Shown here: piece by piece, positions 57,142 to 64,000 of the stretch
Numbering within the stretch: the stretch's first letter is position 1
How the letters are laid out: each line of letters starts with the position of its first letter
Origin: Ignavibacteriota bacterium
Lineage (GTDB): Bacteria; Bacteroidota; Ignavibacteria; Ignavibacteriales; Ignavibacteriaceae
DNA: 64,000 nucleotides
Reading direction: 5' to 3'
Assembly (NCBI GenBank): GCA_013285405.1
Contig: CP053446.1
Coordinates: forward strand, 1,463,985-1,527,984
The notes under the pieces: model-generated
The model's database searches: none
Told to the model about the DNA's origin: nothing
Seen by the model: only the letters and a program-made list of their open reading frames with translations
Program-made: the position numbers and the translations under genes

Positions 57142-57567
57142 TTATGATTTTATCTTCCGGTAAATCAGATTATCAACCGAAAATTTTCCGGCTCCAGCAA
57201 TTGCAAATGTTATAAAGACAGATAGAAACATAAATGCTTTCTCTTTTACAAAATATCCGTCGTCTGCATGAATGATAAATCCGGCGACTATCATTGTGAT
57301 AATTAATGGAACAACAGCAAATCTTGTTGCAAATCCGAAAATCAAGAATAGAGCGCAAAAAAATTCAGCAAATGTTGCGAGGAGAAGTGATGCTGCCTGA
57401 CCGATTCCAATCGGGTTAGCAAATTCAATCGGACCACCTTCAAACAACGACAGCAATTTTCCTGTTCCGTGTACAATTATAAAAACACCAATCGTTATTC
57501 GAAGAAATAATAAAGCAATATTTATTTGATGCTCGTGATTTCCGGGATTTAATAATTTCTTTGTCAT
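57142..57567 (-). CDS. DoxX-family membrane protein
   Basis: 141 residues with four membrane helices; LFLRITIGVFIIVHGTGKL (20-38) and FAEFFCALFLIFGFATRF are typical of DoxX. Such proteins are linked to quinone-coupled or redox functions, but the reaction here is unknown. Co-oriented with the methyltransferase, 20-bp gap. Confidence 0.85.
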   Translation of the reverse strand: MTKKLLNPGNHEHQINIALLFLRITIGVFIIVHGTGKLLSLFEGGPIEFANPIGIGQAASLLLATFAEFFCALFLIFGFATRFAVVPLIITMIVAGFIIHADDGYFVKEKAFMFLSVFITFAIAGAGKFSVDNLIYRKIKS

Positions 57568-57716
57568 TTTGCTTTACCTTTTTTTGAGTTGAAAAAACTT
57601 ACATTGTAAAGATAATATTAGTAATGAGCCCGATCATTCACATAAGATAAAAAAGAGAGTTAACGTAGGTTAATAGCTTGAGAGTTTTTCCTTTATATCA
57701 AATCTATATGAGAAAG

Positions 57717-58202
57717 TTAGAATATTGCATTTAACAAAACTGCACTCACATATAACCCAATTCCGTACATCAGATGAGTGCCTAAACTTTTTAACCGGAG
57801 TAAGTTCGGATTTGGTAACTTGGATGATGCAATCCCAAGTCCAAATGCCGGCTGCATTATAAAAAATGGTCCGACTGCCGTCATTAGACCAATTATAATT
57901 GCAGGAAAGAAACTCGGTCTATCTAGCCAGTTGATTCCATAAACAACAATTAGTATGAAAGCGAAAGTAATACCTATCAAATAATGAACAGCCCAGCCAA
58001 TTATTAACTCGTGTGGTATTGGCGGTGTGTCCTGAATTTTATTGTGCAAGAATTTTCCCTTGGAAAAATTTCCTATCCAGCGACCGACGTATCGATAGTC
58101 AAGAGATTTTATTTTAAATAATTTAAGAAATGAAACCCATAAATCGATTGCCAATGTTGCACCGATTCCAATCGCCATAATTTTCAATATTATAATTATC
58201 AT
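57717..58202 (-). CDS. DUF2938 membrane protein
   Basis: 161 residues with four hydrophobic helices and the conserved YVGRWIGNFSKGKF and HELIIGWAVHYLIG. Matches the DUF2938 pattern; role unknown. Its ATG at 58202 overlaps the TGA of an rsgA-like tail (AGATGATA) in the first tandem repeat unit, so the ribosome site AAGGAAG lies inside that tail. This suggests the gene was once coupled directly to rsgA. Confidence 0.8.
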   Translation of the reverse strand: MIIIILKIMAIGIGATLAIDLWVSFLKLFKIKSLDYRYVGRWIGNFSKGKFLHNKIQDTPPIPHELIIGWAVHYLIGITFAFILIVVYGINWLDRPSFFPAIIIGLMTAVGPFFIMQPAFGLGIASSKLPNPNLLRLKSLGTHLMYGIGLYVSAVLLNAIF

Positions 58203-58206
58203 CTTC

Positions 58207-58887
58207 CTTTCATCTTCTTTACATCTTTCATTGTAGAATGAAAGAACTTGCCAAACTTATTATCCTTCGGTTTGTCAACCTGAACTTGCCTGCCTGACGG
58301 CAAGGCAGGTTTCAGGTTCTCTAATTAATTCAAAAGCTAACAGTGAGATTCCGAAACAAACACAGATCCTGAAATAAATTCAGGATGACCTTTGGTCAGT
58401 TCGGAATGACGACAGGCTGAAAATACTATCTCTCTTTCATCTTCTTCACATCTTTCATTGTGGAATGAAAGAACTTGCCAAACTTTTTATCCTTCGGTTT
58501 GTCAACCTGAACTTGCCTGCCTGACGGCAAGGCAGGTTTCAGGTTCTCTAATTAATTCAAAAGCTAACAGTGAGATTCCGAAACAAACACAGATCCTGAA
58601 ATAAATTCAGGATGACCTTTGGTCAGTTCGGAATGACGACTGACTATGTATATCATCTCCCTTTCATCTTCTTCACATCTTTCATTGTGGAATGAAAGAA
58701 CTTGCCAAACTTATTATCCTTCGGTTTGTCAACCTGAACTTGCCTGCCTGACGGCAAGGCAGGTTTCAGGTTCTCTAATTAATTCAAAAGCTAACAGTGA
58801 GATTCCGAAACAAACACAGATCCTGAAATAAATTCAGGATGACCTTTGGTCAGTTCGGAATGACGACTGACTATGTATATCATCTCC
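58207..58887. repeat. Three 227-bp tandem repeats, each with a copy of the rsgA 3' end
   Basis: Units 58207-58433, 58434-58660 and 58661-58887 have an exact 227-base period and few differences. The first ~66 bases of each unit match the true rsgA end at 58888-58951. Read on the minus strand, they encode KFGKFFHSTMKDVKKMK plus (G/E)R and a stop in every unit. Unit-1 codes for GR and TGA, unit 2 for ER and TAG, unit 3 for GR and TGA. The remaining ~161 bases hold two nested palindromes and no gene. A 61-codon plus-strand frame here is a shadow of the repeat. Confidence 0.95.
58277..58407. repeat. Nested palindromes inside the repeat unit (unit 1 shown)
   Basis: AACCTGAA and TTCAGGTT (58277-58284, 58311-58318) enclose a Cys-poor GCCTGCCTGACGGCAAGGC hairpin core. 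Then ATTCCGAA and TTCGGAAT (58348-58355, 58400-58407) enclose ATCCTGAA-ATAAA-TTCAGGAT (58366-58386). The other two units carry the same arms. The pattern resembles dispersed palindromic intergenic repeats of Bacteroidota; I cannot test copy number elsewhere. Confidence 0.8.
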
Positions 58888-59953
58888 CTTTCATCTTCTT
58901 CACATCTTTCATTGTTGAGTGAAAGAACTTGCCAAACTTTTTGTCCTTCTGTCTTTTTTCAACGTATGACATTTCATTATACAACGATTCTTTATAGATT
59001 TTTATGTAGTTGTTATATCGCTCTTCTGAAATTTCTTTTCGATGTAGAGCATCCAGAACTGCACAACCGATTTCAACTGTATGAGTACAGTCTTTGTATT
59101 TGCATAGAAAAGCCAGATCATCTATTTCGTTGAATGTATCGCCAAGTCCCGACTCATTTGAAATCACTCCAAGCTCGCGCATTCCCGGATTGTCAATTAT
59201 TATCGCTCCGTTTTCAAGAACAATCAGCTCGCGGCGAGTGGTGGTGTGTTTCCCCCTTCCGTCTTTTTCTCTTGTTGGCTGAGTTTTGTAAAGCTCCTGG
59301 TGGATTAAATTATTCAGCAAAGTTGTTTTGCCGACACCGGATGAACCAAGCAAGCAGTAAGTTTTATAGGGCGTGAAGAACGACTTAATGTTTTCAATAT
59401 CGCTGGCAGTGTTATTACTGAAAGCTTCAACATTTACATCAGGAAGGATTTTACGGATGTCATTTTTCTTCTTTTCAATTTCTTCCGGACTGATAAGATC
59501 ACTTTTACTTAAAAATATTACCGGAGTAATTTTGCCTTCGTTTATCATTACGAGGTAACGCTCAAGCCGTCTTAAATTAAAATTAGAATCGAGAGACTGC
59601 ATAATGATCGCAGTATCAATATTCGCAGCGATAAGCTGGTAATCAACTTTTTTGCCAGACGCTTTTCTTTTCAGTAATGATTTACGTGGAAGTATTTCGT
59701 GAATAATTGCAAGCTCATCATCATCGAAGAGTTGTGTATAAACCCAATCACCGACAGCAGGCATATCAAGCGAGTCCTCCGAGTTAAACAAAAACTTTCC
59801 TGTTAGCTCTGCATAAATTTCTTTTATTCCGTTGGAAACAACAAAGCTGTTTTTGTTTACGCTTATTACTCTTGAGATATTAAATTCGGTTTTAGATAAA
59901 TCAACTTTATCTTGAAACCAATTATCGAAGCCAAATTTTTCTGTTTCATTCAT
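58880..59953 (-). CDS. rsgA: Ribosome small-subunit biogenesis GTPase RsgA
   Basis: 357 residues, normal length. N-terminal OB-fold, then a circularly permuted GTPase: LSKSD (G4, 148-152), GSSGVGKT (G1, 203-210), DNPGMREL (G3, 254-261). The C-terminal zinc knuckle is Cys284, Cys289, His291 and Cys297 (CKYKDCTHTVEIGC). It matures the 30S subunit at the decoding region. The last 22 residues are duplicated in the tandem array just downstream. Stop at 58880-58882 (TGA). Confidence 0.97.
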   Translation of the reverse strand: MNETEKFGFDNWFQDKVDLSKTEFNISRVISVNKNSFVVSNGIKEIYAELTGKFLFNSEDSLDMPAVGDWVYTQLFDDDELAIIHEILPRKSLLKRKASGKKVDYQLIAANIDTAIIMQSLDSNFNLRRLERYLVMINEGKITPVIFLSKSDLISPEEIEKKKNDIRKILPDVNVEAFSNNTASDIENIKSFFTPYKTYCLLGSSGVGKTTLLNNLIHQELYKTQPTREKDGRGKHTTTRRELIVLENGAIIIDNPGMRELGVISNESGLGDTFNEIDDLAFLCKYKDCTHTVEIGCAVLDALHRKEISEERYNNYIKIYKESLYNEMSYVEKRQKDKKFGKFFHSTMKDVKKMKGR

Positions 59954-60012
59954 ATTTTACTCTGGTCTGCTAAAGTCGCTCCTTAACAGAGTTTAAAGGA
60001 TACAAAAATAAA

Positions 60013-60669
60013 TTATAATTTTGATTTAATAAGTTTGTTGACATAATCCGGAAGAAGAATTCCTGATTTAAGTTTTGGATCCGCATTTGGTTGTTCAAAC
60101 TTTTTTGAAAATGGTAAAACACCAGCCCAAACCGGCAAATCATAATCTTCTTCTTCATCCTTTGGCGGACCGGATCTTATTTTTGCTGAAGCTTCGTCTA
60201 TCTTAAGTGAAACAACTGAAGTTGCATTAAGTTCTTTTTCGTTTGGCTTTCTTGCATCATCCCATCTGCCCGGAATGATATGATTTGTTATTGCTTCCAG
60301 AGCATTGAGTTTTTCATTTTTATTTTCAATCAATTTGCCTTTACCAAAAATCACCACAGATCTGTAGTTCATTGAATGATGAAAAACCGATCGTGCCAGA
60401 ACAAGTCCATCTAAAATTGTAACTGAGACAGCTATTTCTTCACCACTGGAAATTTGTTTAAGAAGACGGCTGGCTTTTGCTCCGTGAAAAACAAGATGTT
60501 CATTTATTCTTGCGTGAATAGTTGGAATGATAAACGGGTGTCCATCCTGAATAAAACTAATGTGGCAATACAAAGCTTCATCAATAATTTTATTGATCGT
60601 TTCAGAATCGTAAAATCCTCTTTCAGGAATGCGATTGACTTTTATTTTTTTACCTGGTTTATGCTTCAA
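60013..60669 (-). CDS. Pyridoxamine-5'-phosphate-oxidase-like flavin protein
   Basis: 218 residues with the PNPOx-like split barrel (ALYCHISFIQDGHPFIIPTI, EEIAVSVTILDGLVLARSVF, YRSVVIFGKGKLI). Such NimA-type proteins bind FMN and reduce small molecules; C-terminal extension DYDLPVWAGVLPFS is common in the family. Start is probably TTG at 60669 with AGGAAG seven bases upstream. Monocistronic. Confidence 0.88.
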   Translation of the reverse strand: MKHKPGKKIKVNRIPERGFYDSETINKIIDEALYCHISFIQDGHPFIIPTIHARINEHLVFHGAKASRLLKQISSGEEIAVSVTILDGLVLARSVFHHSMNYRSVVIFGKGKLIENKNEKLNALEAITNHIIPGRWDDARKPNEKELNATSVVSLKIDEASAKIRSGPPKDEEEDYDLPVWAGVLPFSKKFEQPNADPKLKSGILLPDYVNKLIKSKL

Positions 60670-60823
60670 GTATTTACTTCCTAAAAAAATTAAATCAACT
60701 TTATTGTCGAATCAATCGTTTTAAACTGAGTGATTGGATGTTGTTCATAGTATATGCTGTTGAAGACGAATAATACAAAAGTGATGTATAAAATAGGATT
60801 TGAAAGATTAGAAATGCTATATA

Positions 60824-61399
60824 CTATAATTTGAATTTTAGCCTCTTTGAAAAAAATTTACTATGAGACTTTGTTTTTAGGATAAACTGTTTTTCATAAC
60901 CAATCATTTCTTGAGCGAATTTCTTAAAAAGAAACCAATATGCACTTTCCTTATTAACAACTTTGGCAACACCACTGTTATCAGTAATATACCAAAAGTT
61001 CTCACTTTGCCAGATGCGAATTGCATGATAAGCAAACATATAAAAAACCACTTCTCTTTTAATGAGTCCGCTGTTCTTCATTAGTGCAAGTTCTTCATAA
61101 AAGCCAAGAAATTTCAATTTTTGTTTATAAGGAATGGTCTTAAGTTTCTCATCGTCATTCTCAATTAAGGTGAACAATCCCTGAAATTCTTTATTATCAA
61201 TATAACGTTCTCGCATCTTTAAAAACTGCTCACTCCTTCTTTGTACTAATCCTTTCCTGTACTGTAAAATGCCAAATAATAATGTGAACAAAGCAACCAA
61301 GGCCACTATGAATGGGGCATAATCTTTAAACTCAATTGTGTTCAAATGAGTCTGAGAATTTTCGTGAACTTGTAATAATATTAATAAAAAGTTTTGCAT
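60824..61399 (-). CDS. Single-pass membrane protein paired with the OLD-type ATPase
   Basis: 191 residues. One N-terminal membrane helix (~27-47, YAPFIVALVALFTLLFGILQY), then a cytosolic helical domain with a conserved-looking core (ERYIDNKEFQGLFTLIEND, FLGFYEELALMKNSGLI, MFAYHAIRIWQSENFWYI). It resembles DUF4760-like membrane proteins but I would not assign it firmly. It starts 24 bases downstream of the OLD-type gene in the same direction, so the two are likely co-transcribed. Candidate membrane effector for a nuclease sensor; inference. Confidence 0.65.
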   Translation of the reverse strand: MQNFLLILLQVHENSQTHLNTIEFKDYAPFIVALVALFTLLFGILQYRKGLVQRRSEQFLKMRERYIDNKEFQGLFTLIENDDEKLKTIPYKQKLKFLGFYEELALMKNSGLIKREVVFYMFAYHAIRIWQSENFWYITDNSGVAKVVNKESAYWFLFKKFAQEMIGYEKQFILKTKSHSKFFSKRLKFKL

Positions 61400-61423
61400 A
61401 TAATTAATTGAACCAAAGGTTTT

Positions 61424-63442
61424 CTATTTCAAAACTTTATTTATTGTCTGGATTAAATTTTTAAATACATCTTTCTCAGTTTGGGTTAAATCTTTTGCAT
61501 CGTGATGTCTTGTCCACTTCACATAAGCCTTAGCTAAATTATATTTTGAAAATCCGGTTACCTCAGTACTAAAAATATCTACAATTGGTCTATCAGGCTG
61601 AAAATTTGCTGTTGTGGAAGTATCAACACCGTATTCCTCTTTTACTATGGAAATTAATGTCTCTCTCAATAAATCCTCTATCTCTGCTTTTGATGGATTT
61701 GAAATGAAATCTTTAGTTCTAAGTATATTTTTATTTCCTAGCGTGTGAACTAAATTTTCCTGTTGAGCAGCTTGGTCACCCGATGCATCAGCATCTAATA
61801 GAGCAGCAACCTTTAGATTATGTGCATGTAATATAGTAGCATAATACACAACTTTACCCGCAGAATTAGCAAATACAAGCGCTATGCTTTCATTTAAATT
61901 TTCAATATTGCTTGATCGTAATAACTCTGCAGTAGAATCTAAATACCAGTAATCAGTTAAACCTTCCAATACTAGATTTCTTTGCTGTGAGAATAAACTT
62001 TGTGCAAGATCATAACCAAGTGCTTCTTGTAATGGGAGTAAACCGGCAGGATCAGTAGAAGAAATTGTAGTGTGTACTTTTGTACCCTCTTTACGACTTT
62101 TCAATTCCATAACTCGAACAAGATCCAATTCATCTGGTCCAACTAAAAATGGGGAATGTGTTGTATAAATCGTCTGGTTTTTTTCTGCAAGTTTCGAAAT
62201 AGTGATTCTAAAATCTCGCTGTTTAAGTCCATGAAGACTTAATCCAGGCTCATCTAAAAGTAGTATAGCATTTTTGTGTTTTCCCATTGCCTCTGTAAAA
62301 AATACAACATAAAAGGAAACCAACCATTGAAATCCTTCGGAACGTTGATCTAATTCAATTTCGACACCAAGATCATCTTCTACGACAACTTTCAAATATT
62401 GTCCATCTGCTACTATTCTTAGATTATCAGCTTCTTGTCTTTTAGGATTTGGCATCCAAACATTCTTAATTTCTTGTGATAGTTTTACACTTGCTGCGTT
62501 TAATTGATAAGTACGCTTGTCTAAGGTATCCTTATATTGTTGAACAGCGCCTGAATTATTTATATCAGGACTTCTTGTGTTACCTATATTTGCTAATTCC
62601 CTGGGAGTGAAGCCGAGAAATTTTAGTAAGCATAAGTTGCCATAATCATAATATTGATCATCCATCAAATTATGTTCGGTTCTGTGTGCTAAGTGTTCAA
62701 GATGAATAGAAGCTTTGACCTTATAATAATTATTAAAAAGTACAAATACCGGCATTCGTTTTTCCATGATTTTGAGCACGTCATTAAATTTATCATTGAA
62801 CTCAATTTGTTCAATTAGTTTTGAATATCTCGTTTCTTCCTTAGAGTTACCTTCCTGAATGAGTGCAAAGTTTTTTTCAAGAAAAGTTTTTAATGCAGAA
62901 GTTTTATCTGAGGAAAGGAAATGTAAATCATTCCAAGTATTAATAATTGGTTTGAGTTGATTACTTGGGTCATTCGTTGCTTCATTCGGATTTTTAATTT
63001 TATTTTGTTCGTCTAAATGTGCTACTAATCGATTTAAATCATTTTTAATATCTTTATACTGAATTTTACGTTGACAATTTTCTAATGCATGGTATCTTTT
63101 ATTATCAATATTTGTCCAAGTCTTATAAATGCATGCCTTAAATTCATCAGGTAAAAGAGTTCTATCTTCATCTTCCAAAGAAAAATAACCTGTTACAACA
63201 GTAATCTCCTTCGGATCAATTTTCTTAGTTGTAATATCATTATATAAGGATCGGGGATAATCTCTTAGTAAATCAAAACCCTGTATTTCTTCCGGCTTAT
63301 TTAATTGTTGTAATGCTTGAAGGAGAACTGTTTTACCGGATTCATTTGGCCCAACCAAAATAGTTTTTAATTTTTCAATTTCGAACTCACCACTATCTAT
63401 GATACTACGGTAGTTCTGAACTCTTGCTTTTATTAGTCGCAT
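61424..63442 (-). CDS. OLD-family ATPase with TOPRIM nuclease domain
   Basis: About 672 residues. Walker A GPNESGKT (31-38), Walker B with D-loop ILLLDEPGLSLH (392-403), and switch His in TTHSPFLV (426-433) form one SMC-like ATPase split by a coiled insert. A C-terminal TOPRIM domain follows with Glu492 (LEGLTD) and the DxD pair 549/551 (ALLDADASGD). Family (known): OLD nucleases, including GajA of Gabija and AriA/AriB-like defence proteins. Both nuclease acidic sites and the ATPase are intact. No UvrD-like helicase (GajB) lies beside it, but a membrane protein gene does. Confidence 0.9.
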   Translation of the reverse strand: MRLIKARVQNYRSIIDSGEFEIEKLKTILVGPNESGKTVLLQALQQLNKPEEIQGFDLLRDYPRSLYNDITTKKIDPKEITVVTGYFSLEDEDRTLLPDEFKACIYKTWTNIDNKRYHALENCQRKIQYKDIKNDLNRLVAHLDEQNKIKNPNEATNDPSNQLKPIINTWNDLHFLSSDKTSALKTFLEKNFALIQEGNSKEETRYSKLIEQIEFNDKFNDVLKIMEKRMPVFVLFNNYYKVKASIHLEHLAHRTEHNLMDDQYYDYGNLCLLKFLGFTPRELANIGNTRSPDINNSGAVQQYKDTLDKRTYQLNAASVKLSQEIKNVWMPNPKRQEADNLRIVADGQYLKVVVEDDLGVEIELDQRSEGFQWLVSFYVVFFTEAMGKHKNAILLLDEPGLSLHGLKQRDFRITISKLAEKNQTIYTTHSPFLVGPDELDLVRVMELKSRKEGTKVHTTISSTDPAGLLPLQEALGYDLAQSLFSQQRNLVLEGLTDYWYLDSTAELLRSSNIENLNESIALVFANSAGKVVYYATILHAHNLKVAALLDADASGDQAAQQENLVHTLGNKNILRTKDFISNPSKAEIEDLLRETLISIVKEEYGVDTSTTANFQPDRPIVDIFSTEVTGFSKYNLAKAYVKWTRHHDAKDLTQTEKDVFKNLIQTINKVLK

Positions 63443-63629
63443 ATATTTACACTATTTTTAATAGAATAATAAAATTGTAGTTAAAATATAACTAAAAATG
63501 TTGTTTTGAATCTTGTTTAAGCCCAAAAATTAGTAGCTATGGTATTATGCTTTAATTAATCACAACTTTAGAAGATTGACAAAAACTTCCCCATTCTTCC
63601 CAAAGAAAACAATAAAGGAGGTTATACAA

Positions 63630-64000
63630 TTAACTTTCATCTACAAGCGATATAATTAAGTTGTCTTTAAATACATAAGTTGATTTTCCATTCATAATCA
63701 AAGTCTCTCTGGCTTTTAATCCAATAGGTAAATCTATAGCCAGTATCCCGCGAAAATTTATTTCAACATTTACCGCATCATTAGATTCTCTGTACGATGT
63801 GATCTTCTGTTTTCTTTCACTAAAGATATTAATTGAATTGTTTGCTAATTCACTGAATTTTTCAATGCCGTTTGTATGAGCATTTTCTACACCATTTGAA
63901 ATGTTCTTAAATTCAATTTCAGGATGAAGATATGCCAGCATACTTTCAACATTAAGTGAATTATATGCTTTAATAAAGTTTTTTACTATTTCAATTTTTT
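63630..64000 (-). CDS. SnoaL/NTF2-like protein, 5' end beyond the window
   Basis: The frame is open to the right edge with no stop, so the true N-terminus is outside. The visible start reads KIEIVKNFIKAYNSLNVESM. An ATG at 63941 would cut the first helix and is therefore unlikely as the start. The later part (LHPEIEFKNISNG, FRGILAIDLPIG, STYVFKDNLIISLVDES) is a cone-shaped NTF2/SnoaL fold. Many such proteins are small cyclases, hydrolases or binding proteins; the ligand is unknown. Confidence 0.7.
   Translation of the reverse strand, partial: KIEIVKNFIKAYNSLNVESMLAYLHPEIEFKNISNGVENAHTNGIEKFSELANNSINIFSERKQKITSYRESNDAVNVEINFRGILAIDLPIGLKARETLIMNGKSTYVFKDNLIISLVDES

Noticed and set aside
58646-58831. 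Plus-strand open frame in the tandem array
   Set aside because: It exists in several copies only because the repeat lacks a stop in that frame; the sequence is low complexity and has no ribosome site.
58203-58887. Possible CRISPR-like array
   Set aside because: The period is 227 bp, units adjoin without variable spacers, and part of each unit is a gene end.
1-64000. tRNA, rRNA, insertion sequence or phage genes
   Set aside because: I looked for cloverleaf arms, transposase motifs and phage structural motifs and found none I could support.

Overview
The window is an AT-rich chromosomal stretch that reads as an Ignavibacteria / Chlorobi-group (Bacteroidota superphylum) bacterium. The main evidence is the repeated C-terminal type IX secretion sorting domain, whose hallmark is NFPNPFNPST, then a VYD(V/I)LGNE block, then SG(V/I)YFYQL. 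Sensor kinases with periplasmic regulator propellers and a Y_Y_Y domain, LVIVD-repeat lipoproteins and giant FN3/carboxypeptidase-regulatory-like surface proteins point the same way. I see no rRNA, tRNA, insertion sequence, phage or CRISPR array.

Layout. 1-3.7 kb: three neighbouring minus-strand genes for secreted proteins. Two of them look broken: an M6-like protease with a frameshift, and a sorting-domain protein with a nonsense codon. The last two share an almost identical 155-bp 3' segment. 4-16 kb: an MscS channel, then a four-gene operon for an LVIVD lipoprotein, a 1971-residue surface protein, an FN3 protein and an outer-membrane barrel. 16-21 kb: a lipoprotein and a propeller kinase / NarL-type regulator pair whose two gaps carry near-identical palindromes. 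21-28 kb (plus strand): an acetyl-CoA-synthetase homologue lacking key catalytic residues, a secreted cupredoxin, a bactofilin-like remnant, a 1048-residue secreted FG-GAP protein, a STAS protein and an unlisted-size 43-residue membrane protein with a strong terminator. 28.7-40.2 kb: a methyltransferase, then a compact signalling operon read right to left (five-module cytosolic kinase, propeller kinase, periplasmic repeat propeller, CheY-like receiver, receiver-PP2C phosphatase).

40-51 kb: TPR lipoprotein, MFS carrier, YXWXP-type lipoprotein plus three-BON protein, MtfA-like peptidase plus site-2 protease, class III cyclase, SulP carrier plus small membrane protein. 51-58 kb: DUF4136-like lipoprotein, O-methyltransferase, GIY-YIG-like protein, membrane protein, peroxiredoxin, GAF-PP2C phosphatase, methyltransferase, DoxX, DUF2938. 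58.2-58.9 kb: three exact-period 227-bp tandem units that each carry a copy of the 3' end of the adjacent rsgA gene. 59-64 kb: rsgA, a PNPOx-like protein, a membrane protein paired with an OLD-type ATPase/TOPRIM nuclease (possible defence pair), and a partial SnoaL-like gene.

How the genes may work together. Several pieces belong to phosphorelay / partner-switching regulation: kinases with receiver-PP2C or GAF-PP2C phosphatases and a stand-alone STAS protein; no anti-sigma kinase is visible here. The strongest oddities are the rsgA-tail array, the Acs-like pseudoenzyme, the paired palindromes in the two-component locus, and the tandem broken secreted genes beside a 13-base G tract.
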